Shown here in pieces: positions 1-10,748 of a stretch of 64,000 bases of DNA. The translations under genes were made by a program, and so were the position numbers. How positions within the stretch are numbered: position 1 is the first letter of the stretch; each line of letters opens with the position of its first letter. The stretch is from Datnioides undecimradiatus (lineage: Eukaryota > Chordata > Actinopteri > Lobotiformes > Datnioididae), in assembly GCA_008933995.1 (NCBI GenBank), contig WARS01000016.1, positions 7,478,215 to 7,542,214 of the forward strand, read 5' to 3'. Below the pieces are notes generated by a model. The model saw nothing but the letters and a program-made list of their open reading frames with translations. It searched no databases and was not told the origin of the DNA.

Positions 1-249
1 TCCTCATGTCCTACAGCTCGACGTTTTCCCCGCCGCGCGCCACGTACAGCCGATCCCCATGTCGTAAAGCTCGAGGTTTTCTCCGCCGCGCGCCACTGCC
101 TCCGAACAAGTTCCGGTGTTGCGTTTCCGTCACATCGTCCATTTTCACGTAATCGCACATGGTGCCGCACCGGCCGAGGACCGTCAGCCTCTTCGTTTTT
201 GGGATTTTAGCTGTGTCGTAGCGAGAACTCCGTCTCGTAGCGCCGATAA
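1..249 (+). promoter_or_regulatory. GC-rich promoter/5' UTR region of eif3b with a 53-bp tandem repeat
   Basis: The stretch upstream of the eif3b start is CpG-rich and TATA-less, as expected for a housekeeping promoter. Positions 6-43 and 59-96 are near-identical GC-rich blocks (both contain CCGCCGCGCGCCAC) at a 53-bp period. The transcription start cannot be placed from sequence. If transcription starts upstream of 159, a 20-codon upstream ORF (159-221) precedes the main ATG. Confidence 0.55.
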
Positions 250-3200
250 ATGCAAGAAACGGTGGATATGGTGGACGACCCCGAGTATGAAGAGGAGGAA
301 CCCTCTTTCAGCGACCCGGAGGACTTCGTGGATGACATCGAAGATGAGGGTGAGCGGCAGCAGGAAAAACGCCGGCTTTTTGGCCTGTTGCTAACAGTTA
401 GCATGGAGCTCTGTGTTACTACTGGGCTCAACGGCGGCTGTGCGAGAGATGCTACCAACCTAGCCAGCTAGCTTTGATTTAGACATCACTGTCAAAGTAT
501 ATACATCTGCCTAGCAGGAAATAAAACAGATAACCCCCAGTTTCACCTGCATCTCAGTTACATCTGAAACCCGTTGAAGCCTCACCCAGACCTCAGACCA
601 CCACTCACTGTGGCCTGGTCGCTGTCATTTGGGAGATTGAACTGGTTCAGTAAAGGGGGGCGAAGCTGACTAATGGCAAACATTTCCTCGTTGTTGTCTG
701 AAAGGATAACTGAGGCCCAGACCACCACTGCGATCCTGCGATCTGTGTTTTGTAAGAAGCAGCTGGTAATTGAAGCTGTAAAGGGCTCTAACGTAAATCA
801 TAATCCTCGGTTTGAGGGCGTTTGGTCCATCATGCCCCTCTGGTCTGCAAACAAAACGTGAATAGATGGCACATCAGTTTGTCCCTTTGGGCTCCCCTTT
901 TATAATCCATACAGCTATGATACCGCCTTACTCTTGGGCAAGTGTAACTGAAACCAATGAATCAATCTTCCTGTGTGAAGTTGACCGTGGTGCTCATTTA
1001 CATCAGAAAAGTCAGATTACTGTTCAACTGCACAAAAACAGCAAAACATCAATAAAGCTGTATTAGCACGTCTGTAAATCACTAGGGTGCTGTATGTATA
1101 TTGTTCTGCGGCTGCCAGTTGAAGGTGGATGAGATCAGTGGTCTCCTTGCAGTTTGAGAATCACTTGAACGTGAAAATAAATTTAAAAGCAGAGGCACAC
1201 ACAGGTGAGATATTTTACTGATCATTACCCTCCCTGGTCTCCCCACCCCTTATTCTCCTCTCCTCAGAGCTCCTGGATGACATCCTGAGGGAGAAGCCGC
1301 AGGAGGCTGATGGCATCGACTCGGTAGTGGTGGTAGACAATGTACCTCAGGTGGGCCCGGAGCGACTGGAGAAACTCAAGAATGTCATCCACAAGATTTT
1401 TTCCAAGTTTGGCAAGATAACCACTGAGTTCTATCCGGAGGCTGATGGCTTGACCAAAGGGTGTGTGTTTCCCTCTCTGCTCTGACCTTTGCAGCGCAAG
1501 GCTAATGTTAATATTGAATTTAATGTTATTAAAAACTGCATTACACAGGTACATCTTCTTGGAGTATGCTGCTCCCACCCAGGCTCTCGAGGCTGTAAAG
1601 AATGCAGATGGTTACAAACTCGACAAACAGCACACATTCAGAGTCAACCTCTTCACTGACTTTGACAAGTGAGTGTGCACACTCTGGTGGGAAATAAACT
1701 CAGAGTGATGGCGAATCTATGTGAGACAAGCGCATTAATACTGTTTGCTTGTTTTCCCAGGTATATGAACATCAGTGATGAGTGGGAAACTCCAGAGAAG
1801 CAGCCTTTCAAAGATTTTGTGAGTGTTGTTGTTTTCCCTCATAAATATGGGGTTTAACTCTGATATTAACTCAAAAAAAGGCTATTCTAACTGTATGGCT
1901 GTCCGGTCTTTTTATAGGGAAATATGCGCCATTGGATCGAGGACCCAGACTGTCGTGACCAGTACAGTGTGATCTATGAGGCTGGAGAGAGGACCGCCAT
2001 TTTCAATAACGATGCTAAGGACCCCATCATAGCTGAAGAGAGAGCCGTAAGTCTGGATCACACATTGAAATGCAGCGCCCATGCCTCATATGATCCATAG
2101 ATCGGCAGTTGGCTTTCATGGGAATAATCTTTGTGTCTCGATGCAGCGCTGGACAGAGACGTACGTGCGCTGGTCCCCTAAAGGCACCTACCTGGCCACC
2201 TTCCATCAACGTGGTATTGCATTGTGGGGCGGTGAGAAGTTCAAACAGATCCAGAGGTTCAGCCATCAGGGTGTTTCCCTCATCGACTTCTCACCATGCG
2301 AGAGGTAACCAGCATGTCTGTTTGGCAGCTCTGTTTGTCTCTGTCGTAACATCGATCTTATGTGGGTGGGAGTGTAAGTAAACAAGCATTAGCATCAAGT
2401 AGTATTGAGTGATGTGAGTTGATGCAGGGGATGATTCACTGCTTGAATTTCTAATGTTTGAAATAAGTCTGCATGAGGTGTGTGATCTTTAATGTTGGAT
2501 TAGCCTCCAATTTTGCTAAAGTGTGGTTCACACTGAAAGAGAGTTAGATTCTGATCTTGATACACATGATCGTGGAGAAGAGACGTGCACAGACGGGTTT
2601 TAACCTCTGCCTTTGCTAACATGAAGCTGCGTCAGTGTGTAGTTAACAAATGGAGATGTCTCATCAGATTCCTTTTTAATAGCGGGCATCTGCTTTTGTT
2701 CACTTAGATGTTGAGCAAAGATGGATCTGACACTAAAATGTGAACAGGAGTAGAAAACTGGCTCTGACAAAGCTTTTCACAAGCTATTTGATTAAGAATG
2801 TGAAATGTTTTGGTTCAAAACTGGGAAATGGTAAGCTTACATTACTGAGAGTGGCAGCTGGATGCTGTCAGATGAAGCATGCCCTTTCTGAGCTTTCTGA
2901 AGCTCCATGTGTCCTTGATGTCCTCCAGGTACGTGGTGACCTTCAGTCCGCTGATGGACACCAAGGAGGACCCGCAGGCCATCATCATCTGGGACATTCT
3001 GACCGGACAGAAGAAGAGAGGCTTCCACTGCGAGAGCTCAGCACACTGGCCCATATTCAAGTCAGTGCTCGATGTTTGTTTTTGTTTTGTTTCCCTCTCC
3101 TTGTCGTATTCACCTCAGTGTTGTTTTCACACGTGCGATTAATGTATTAAAATGGAGCTTATTTGTCCTCAGATGGAGCCATGATGGGAAGTTCTTTGCT

Positions 3201-4251
3201 AGGATGACCACAGACACACTGAGCATCTATGAGACTCCAGTAAGTTGACTTGCACACAAGAAGCACAAAGTAATAATAACGTGTACAAGTGACATTAAAG
3301 CCACGTCTCTGCTTCTTTCAGTCTATGGGCTTGCTCGACAAGAAGAGTCTCAAGATTACCGGGATCAAGTAAGAGTCCTAGATTATGTGATTCTTCTTAT
3401 TTTCTTTTAATACCATGTTTTAAACTTTCTGTACAGTGATATTGACACCAGCCTGTGTGTGTCTATAGGGACTTCTCCTGGTCTCCCGGTGACAACATCA
3501 TAGCATTCTGGGTGCCCGAGGACAAAGACATCCCAGCCAGAGTGACTCTGATGCAGATGCCCTCCCGTCAGGAGATCCGTGTCCGCAACCTCTTCAACGT
3601 CGTCGACTGCAAACTGCACTGGCAGAGGAATGGAGATTACCTGTGCGTGAAAGTGGACAGGACTCCCAAAGGAACACAGGTACACCCAGTGGGGAGGAAC
3701 AGAGGGGGGAAACAGCTGAGGTTTCACATTTTAACAAAAATAAATAAATGAGTAGCTAAATCTGTTGTTTCAATCGTTTCCAGGGTGTGGTCACCAACTT
3801 TGAAATCTTCCGCATGCGAGAGAAGCAGGTTCCTGTTGATGTGGTGGAGATGAAGGGTAAGACTGGAATAAACGCACACAAGCAAAGGCGATTATTTCCA
3901 CAGAGGAAGGAAGAAAAACCCTGATCTATCGTTTGTTTGCGCCTTCGCAGAAAGCATCATAGCGTTTGCATGGGAACCCAACGGCAGCAAGTTTGCTGTT
4001 CTCCACGGAGAGGCTCCCAGGATCAGCGTCTCCTTCTATCATGTCAAAAACAACGGCAAGATTGAGCTCCTAAGTGAGTAGACGGGACAGACTTGCCATG
4101 CAAACCGACATGTAGACACTAAAAACCTCCTGAATGTGACGATTGGCCCCTTTTCTCCTGCAGAGTTGTTTGACAAGCAGCAGGCCAACAGCATCTTCTG
4201 GAGCCCACAGGGACAGTTTTTGGTGCTGGCTGGACTCAGAAGGTCAGTTAG

Positions 4252-4289
<38 letters not shown>

Positions 4290-5704
4290 CAGAAGAAGCC
4301 GCTGATGACAAACTAAATAACTTTTCTGACACCTCGTATGAGAGCTAAGCTCCTGATTCTAACTCTGATCTGAGGCTCCCAGTGTTTACATATTTGCCTG
4401 TGTGTGTGTGTGTCATTTCGGATGAATATTGGCGTGTGTGTAATCTTCTCTCCGTCTGTGTGCAGCATGAATGGAGCTCTTGCCTTCGTGGACACGTCAG
4501 ACTGCACCATGATGAACATAGCGGAGCACTACATGGCCTCTGACGTAGAGTGGGACCCCACCGGCCGCTATGTCGTCACCTCCGTCTCCTGGTGGAGCCA
4601 CAAGGTACGTGCTGCTGCGTGACACCAGGAATGCTCATCTTTCCCTCCCCTGCAAGATCAGCTCACTGCTGATGGGTTGGAAATTCCCTTTGAACTTAAG
4701 CTTACATCCTTTTTCTTCCACTCTACGCCTGTGTCTAGGTGGACAATGCGTATTGGCTGTGGACCTTCCAGGGCCGTCTTCTTCAGAAGAACAACAAGGA
4801 TCGCTTCTGTCAGCTGCTCTGGAGACCCAGACCTCCAACCCTGCTCAGCAATGAGCAGATCAAGGTACATATAGTGTGTGTGTTGTTGTGTTGTGTTGTG
4901 TTGTGTTGTGTGGAGCCACTGATGACAAACTAAAATAACTTTTCTGACACCTCGTATGAGAGCCGCACTGCAGCTCCTGATTCTAACTCTGATCTGAGGC
5001 TCACAGCCGCAGCAACCTGTGCACTCCTGCACACGCTTTATATTGTCTGTGTCATCTTTATATTTAATTTGTGACCATATGATCTGCCTCTGCAGTAAAT
5101 ATCTCTCTGTCTCTTCTAGATGATCAAGAAGGATCTGAAGAAATACTCAAAGATCTTTGAGCAGAAGGATCGTCTGAGCCAGTCCAAGGCCTCTAAGGTT
5201 CGACCTGTTTACTTCTTAAACTGAATCAAGTGCTTTCCAGCTTTATCTTATCTGTTATGAATTTGTTGGGAAAGGGGCTCTTGCAACTGTTTGGGACCAT
5301 AACATAGTTCTTTGCAGGCGTTTTAACAAAAGGTGTCACAAGCTGCATGTTTACGATGCCAGACCTCATTCTCTGTTATGACGCTGAACGTTTTGTGCGT
5401 GTTTTGTGAGTAGGAGCTGGTGGACAAGCGCAGGTCCATGATGGAGGAGTACCGTCGCTACAGGGAGGCGGCGCAGCAGATCTATCAGGAACAGAAGAGC
5501 ATCCGCCTCGAGCTCAGAGGAGGTGGGGACCCTTTCTCTCTCACTCTTGCAACCTTTGCTCAGTCGGTAAGAATTATCACTGACATCCGTTTCTGTCTTC
5601 AAGGTGTGGACACTGACGAGCTGGACAGCAACGTGGACGACTGGGAGGAGGAGACCATTGAGTTTTTTATCAACGAAGAAATCATTCCCCTTGGAGATCT
5701 GTAG
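250..5704 (+). CDS. eif3b: Eukaryotic translation initiation factor 3 subunit B
   Basis: Core scaffold of the eIF3 complex, which acts on the 40S ribosomal subunit in cytoplasmic translation initiation. The coding exons are 250-349, 1268-1460, 1549-1668, 1761-1818, 1918-2046, 2147-2304, 2929-3060, 3173-3239, 3322-3368, 3469-3679, 3784-3856, 3951-4073, 4164-4242, 4466-4604, 4739-4864, 5120-5197, 5414-5522 and 5604-5704. All introns are GT-AG and phases close to 2043 nt (680 residues). An acidic N-terminus ([11 protein letters not shown]) is followed by an RRM at about residues 51-137 ([17 protein letters not shown]), a WD40-type beta-propeller at about 180-560, and a charged C-terminal tail ending EEIIPLGDL, the region that binds eIF3i and eIF3g. 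Human EIF3B is about 814 residues; the difference is a missing long N-terminal extension. The start is the ATG at 250, whose product begins MQ like the human protein. Identity is certain from near-continuous similarity to the human sequence. Confidence 0.97.
4255..4288 (+). repeat. (GT)n microsatellite in eif3b intron 13
   Basis: About 17 uninterrupted GT units directly after the exon 13 donor region. Confidence 0.95.
4299..4382 (+). repeat. Copy 1 of an 85-bp duplicated block in eif3b intron 13
   Basis: The block containing GACACCTCGTATGAGAG and TCTAACTCTGATCTGAGGCT is almost identical to 4911-5006 in intron 15. It directly follows a (GT)n tract at 4255-4288. Differences are a few substitutions, a one-base indel and a 7-8 base indel. 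It is unlike any transposon I can name. Confidence 0.8.
4911..5006 (+). repeat. Copy 2 of the 85-bp duplicated block in eif3b intron 15
   Basis: Direct-orientation partner of 4299-4382, sharing the core GACACCTCGTATGAGAG. It also follows a simple-repeat tract, (TTGTG)n at about 4885-4910. A dispersed repeat family or a local duplication would each explain it. Confidence 0.8.
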
Positions 5705-6548
5705 TCCCCTACGCAGGTACCACTTGCGCACACAAACACACAATTTACAGTATGTCATTGTTACTTTTGAGTGTGCAGTCAGTGTTTAAACTGCACACAC
5801 TGTCTGGATTTGGAAGCACTGTGTACTGTACCGCGTGGCGAGGGTGGCAGCAAATCTGAATTCAGCCACTGAAAAGAAAATCAATACAGGTTCAAGTGAG
5901 AGCTATATTTAGAGCATTCTCCCCATTTTCACCGTGCCATCACACAGGACAGACTTCCTGATCAGAAACTGAAGCTGTTGTATCTGTGCTGTCCAAATGC
6001 ACCAAACTCCTTTGACAAAAGCAGTAATTTTACTCAGCAGAGCACAGGAGTCAGTCATCTACTGCTCCTTTATACGGTTAGTGTTATGTTTAACACAGGG
6101 GGGTTTGAATTCTCCAGAATCACACAAAGACAAACTGATAGAGGCAGCAACACACAGACAACACATTCGGTTTTATCACACTGACTGGAAAGGTGTGACG
6201 TGCTGTCTGACAGCAAGGTAAAGCTGTGAAAACACCCTGAATATAGCAAATAACTTTTCTAACTGATGTGGCTACAGTGAAGTTTGCTGCTGATCTCGTC
6301 CACATCGTTACACCGCTCTGCTTCCAGTAGTCACGCTTCTCAACTGAGGGTGTGCTGACCACATCTAATATAGGTAATACACCGACGACGGAGAGCTATC
6401 TCATATAACCCCACTTCAAAAAAACCCCAACTCTTCCTTTTTAAGACTGAAAGCCACTGCACGTGCAGTGTTCTCTCGTTCCCTGTTCATTTAAAAAACA
6501 CACTGCCATCTTCGAGCTGTATTTAATTGGTTTCTTCTTCTCTCTCAG

Positions 6549-7110
6549 TCCATCCGTTTTTGTGTGGAAGGAGGAGAGAGAGAGGAGCTGCGTCATTGAT
6601 TGGAGAAGGACTACGACCACGTTGTTAATCTTGGGGTTACACGATCACAAGCCTCAACATTCAACTATAGTGACATCATCAAAGCACGCCCTGCGGATCA
6701 GCAGCCACATCAAGAGACGAGAGAGAATACTTGGTATATTTTCTCTTTGTCTCTCGCCCCAGGTTTTCTTTTTCTCTGTGGAACTTGATATTCAGTAAAA
6801 CTGCCTCCTTTTTTTAATCATTAATCGAAGATACTCACTCTTTAATCTCAGCCCCATCTCTCATTGGACGTTCTTCTTTCTCGGGTTGTTGATGAACTAG
6901 CCTCACCATGCTAGTGTGTTATCACAGGGCAGCACAGAGTGCCATACCCGTGAGGGGTGGATGTGTCGTGACTAAACAAGTAGCCTTGTTAATAAATGTG
7001 CTGATGTGGCACTACAGTGGCCTGTATCCTCCTCCATTCAGACTAGGCTTTCACACAGGGAGGAGGTGCGCAGAGGGAATAACTTTAAATAAACATTCAA
7101 ACACAATACG
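6549..7110 (+). other. eif3b: Probable non-coding 3' UTR exon of eif3b
   Basis: Twelve nucleotides after the eif3b stop codon there is a good donor (CGCAG|GTACC, exon end 5716). The next convincing acceptor is the pyrimidine tract ending CTCTCTCAG at 6548. The exon starting at 6549 runs to a polyadenylation signal AATAAA at 7088-7093. Human EIF3B, as I recall it, has 19 exons, which fits 18 coding exons plus one 3' exon. The junction is too close to the stop to trigger nonsense-mediated decay. The unspliced alternative, a 3' UTR running straight on from 5705, is not excluded. Confidence 0.5.
7088..7093 (+). terminator. Polyadenylation signal AATAAA, probable eif3b 3' end
   Basis: Canonical hexamer AATAAA about 1.4 kb after the eif3b stop and within the proposed 3' exon. 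The cleavage site would be expected at about 7105-7120. Confidence 0.5.
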
Positions 7111-8764
7111 ACCCGGCTGTGTCTTCATCTTTGGTTCTTTTATTATTCAGGGAATCGTCTGTCCTCTAGTCCTGTTCAGAACTGCCTCTGAAATCCAGCT
7201 TAAGTGACATGACTAGTTTCACAGAGCTAACCGCTTCATACAGGTGATGGAAGAATGACGTCATTTAACCGCTTAGTTGATTGAAAGAAAATTAATCAGT
7301 AACTACTTTGATCAGTGAATCATTTCAGTCAACAGTGCCATGCCTTTTTTGGTTACAGCCTCTGGAATATGACTTGCTGTGTTTAACACATTGTATCACT
7401 TTGAATGAAATATGTTTTTTTTTTTTTTTTTTTATGATCAAACCGATCAAAAAATAATCCACAGATCCTTCAAAGGTCTGTTATATTCAGTTCTGAATAC
7501 ATCAGCTATTCAATACTCTGGCACGCTGACAGGAGGTCAAGGATGCATATGTCTGATAAACCAGTATGACACAGATGAATCTCCTGATCGCGCGCATTTT
7601 TTTGTCACCATAAGAGGAATTTTTTAAAATATGTGCCGGCAAGGTAATCAAAAGCATCAGTTACTGTACAACAGATCGTTTTCCCTCTTTTTGGATAAGA
7701 AAATAACACCTTAAAATAAAGTTTGACATTAATTCACTCATGTTACTCTGGTTATCTGTATCTTATTTAATATACAGTTGACGTATTAATTAAAAAGTAC
7801 AACCATGTTAACAGCAACTGTCACTAGAGGTCACTGTGTTATGGGTTTAAAGAATGGTTTAACTGTAGGGAAAATGTACTGATGGGTAATTTTTAATATT
7901 CCCTCATCGTGGAACGAATTATTAGCAAGTCAAGGTCACTCACTGCGTTATGTCTACTGTGTGTGTTTTGTGGTCCTAAACATTTTATGCCATCAAGATC
8001 CTGGGGCCTCTCTCTCTGTTCTGGATAGCTGGCCTGTCATTAAGGTGAAAGTTTCTTCATACGTTTGGCGTAAATAAACTGTTGAACCGATGATTTCTCA
8101 TAGGTTTCCTAGCAGGTTGCTTTGACCACAGTCCATAATTACAGTACAGGTGTGCGTTTCATATTCAGCATTGGCATCACTGTTATAAAGACAAAGTCAT
8201 TATACAGTGAGCAGTTGGTTCTTGACATGACATTTAGGCTGCATGGTTAATCTCTGTGTGAGGTCACACAGAGATCTTTTACTTTATTAACGCAGCCTAA
8301 TATGCTCACACTCTCATGTACAGATGGCCACTTACAAACAGAGCAATCAACTGAAGATGTATAAGATGATAAAATATCTACCAGGAAGCTGGTCAAAAAG
8401 CTATGCTTACATCTAAATCCTGACTGAAATTTAACTTTCTGTAACAGGACTCTTAGAGAAAGAGGATGAATCACCAACGAAACATGGTAAACTGTGAATC
8501 TGATGCACTCGTGGAACCGTCTCTTCGTTCAAGGCAAAGTGTTCCCATGAAATGTCTGACTGTTTTTAGTAACATGATCGGTGTGGTCTTTCAGTCGACT
8601 GCTGGTGAGCAGCCTGCTCCTTTTCATGTGGAAACGGTGTCCACCCCATCATTTTCCCATCAGCTCACAGATGCTAGAAATGCTCATTAGGAGGCAGCTC
8701 CTGAGCCCTCATTCAAACAAGGGTGATGCCATGTTTAGACTTTTGTGAGAAGAAGGTTACCAGT
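7111..8764. other. Intergenic stretch without a recognised gene
   Basis: AT-rich sequence between the eif3b 3' end and the tandem duplication. It holds a poly-T tract at 7412-7431. Short open frames here lack splice context, codon bias and family resemblance. I see no RNA gene or named transposon. Confidence 0.6.
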
Positions 8765-10748
8765 TAAACAGAAACACCTGTACAGCGTGATGTAGTTGCA
8801 CTGCAACAGTCCTGCAATACATGTCTCCTCACTGAAAAATATTCTGGTTTTCTTCACTACCACTTTGGCTGTTGCGATTTGACTTAGTTTATTTATGTAC
8901 TGTTTTATGGTGGTAAATGTATTTCTGATAATTTATGCATTTTTTGAGGAGCCAAGTGGCACCTTTAAATTATATTGCAGAATCAAAAGCATCAACCACA
9001 AAACTGAGTCTCAGAAATGACCGAGAAGTCAATCAACTCATACCCTGACATTTTCTGCACTTACAGGTGGTTTGGTGAGTATCCAGAATGAATTTCCTGG
9101 TGGTTTTTTGTTGTTGTTTTTGTTTGTTTGTTTTTTTTACATTTTATTGCTTTTACAGCCCCTAGTCAGGATTTTAGAAATCCTGAGTTCACTACCTCCC
9201 TAAAACCACCCCTGAAAGATTCGACTAGGGTTACTAAAATTGTTTGATTTGATTAATATATCAACTCAGTGTATCATAATCTTGATTTAGTACGTTATTT
9301 AATTTTAATTTATCGAATTCGATACAAATGCCTATGGGTTTATTTTTGCTTAACGCTTTCATCCTCTGATTGGTATATTAGTATTTTATATTACTGTGTC
9401 ATAGTCTGATAACCATTGTGTGATTTAGTTATCGGAATTTACCGTAAGTATCAAGTACTGTGCACAACTTTTCCTATTTTTCCCTTCCGAATGGGGTGGG
9501 CTTCCATATTGCTTAATACAGTGACGCTGCTTTTGCCAATCTGTGCTAGCAGGGCATCGTGGAGGTCCCCGACCTACTTGGAAAACCAGGACATAGGCGG
9601 AGTGCACGTTTATGGCTCTCTGTGTTTCCAAATCCGGTCGGTGCTTGCGGTGTGTAAGACGGAGCGTGTAGAAGAGCTGCTGTCTGTTTTTGCTAAATTC
9701 GCGAGACTTTGCTTCACTCTCTGGAGAGCAAAGACTGCCATTGGTGTCCTGCAAGCTGCCCGCTGGTCAAATCACTGGGCTGACGGACAGATGAGAGGGG
9801 GACACCGAGCAGGCGACAAAGGCTGACTGACCGGCACCATGGAGCTGGATTCAAGCGGGTAAGTTAAAGACCAGATTCAACCCTTTTGTTTCATTCTCTT
9901 TATCTGACTGACAGATAAACGCTCAGACACTCAGGCTCAGCTTAATTGTCGCCGTGATGCTCCCGGTGTGAAGGGCATAACGGGAACAGAACCGGGCTTT
10001 CCTAATTTCAAAGGAGCCCGATGTGGAGGCTCGTGTGGAGACGAAAAACAGAGGCTGGGACAAAAAAGACATGCAGACTTTATTTCTGCCCTACTACTGC
10101 TGTGGAGTAAAGAAAAAGGCGAAACTGTCAGTTTTCATGAGAGAGGGAGAAAAGTCCGGTGCGGCCGGTGAAAGAGCACATTGTGTAACCTGTGTACTGT
10201 ATAAATTAAGGCTGTTTTCCGACCGAGGACTGGGAGGAGGTGATGGTGAGTCCCCTGCGGAAAAGAGGAATATTAACTAAAATGACAAACAGAAAAAGGG
10301 CCTCTACCGTCCTTAATGAATAATGTCTTTAAAATCAAAACACAGCCTTTTTATTACACAAAGCTGTCACTGTCAATGACACACAATCACGCGTACACAT
10401 TTAAAAGTTCACACAGAAATATTTAATGTCTTTTTAAGTTCCCCACAGCGCGCTATGCGCACGGGAGTGTGGGTACATACAGCGCGTGCCAAGACATGAG
10501 CGAGTTAGAGGATGTTGATTTCTCAAAAATAGGCCCTTTAGTTTAAAAAACCTAAAGGGAAAGAAATACCACAGGAAAAACCTTAATACTTTTCTCGTCC
10601 AGAATATGAGCTGGACGGTTTTCGGGCCCGGCTCTCCTAAGGCTGATTTTTTTTTTTTTGTAGTTTAATAGGAACAGCCGCTTTTCCACAATTTTTCCCC
10701 AGCAGCAGATGTTTTTATGGGACAGACAATGAGGGGTGTAAAACCCTC
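8765..10748 (+). repeat. Copy A of a direct tandem duplication of about 2 kb
   Basis: From about 8765 (AAACAGAAACACCTGTACAG) this segment runs to about 10748 and is then repeated in order from AAACAGAACACCTGTACAG at about 10749. It contains AT-rich flanks, a promoter-like block and a first-exon-like segment ending at a GTAAGT donor near 9858. Differences from copy B are mainly one-base or few-base insertions and deletions, often in homopolymers. Confidence 0.9.
9540..9858 (+). promoter_or_regulatory. Promoter/first-exon-like block in copy A, probably the chst12 5' UTR exon
   Basis: A locally GC-richer block ends CGGCACCATGGAGCTGGATT...GCGG|GTAAGTT, a strong Kozak ATG followed by a near-consensus donor. 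The nearest downstream gene in this orientation is chst12. Splicing to the acceptor at about 15400 would place the ATG in a short upstream ORF ending at 15457, ahead of the main chst12 start. Assignment to chst12 is inference; an unrelated non-coding transcript is possible. Confidence 0.45.

Noticed and set aside
9416..9826. 136-codon open frame in copy A of the tandem duplication
   Set aside because: It is broken by indels in copy B, has no family resemblance, and overlaps a promoter-like block.
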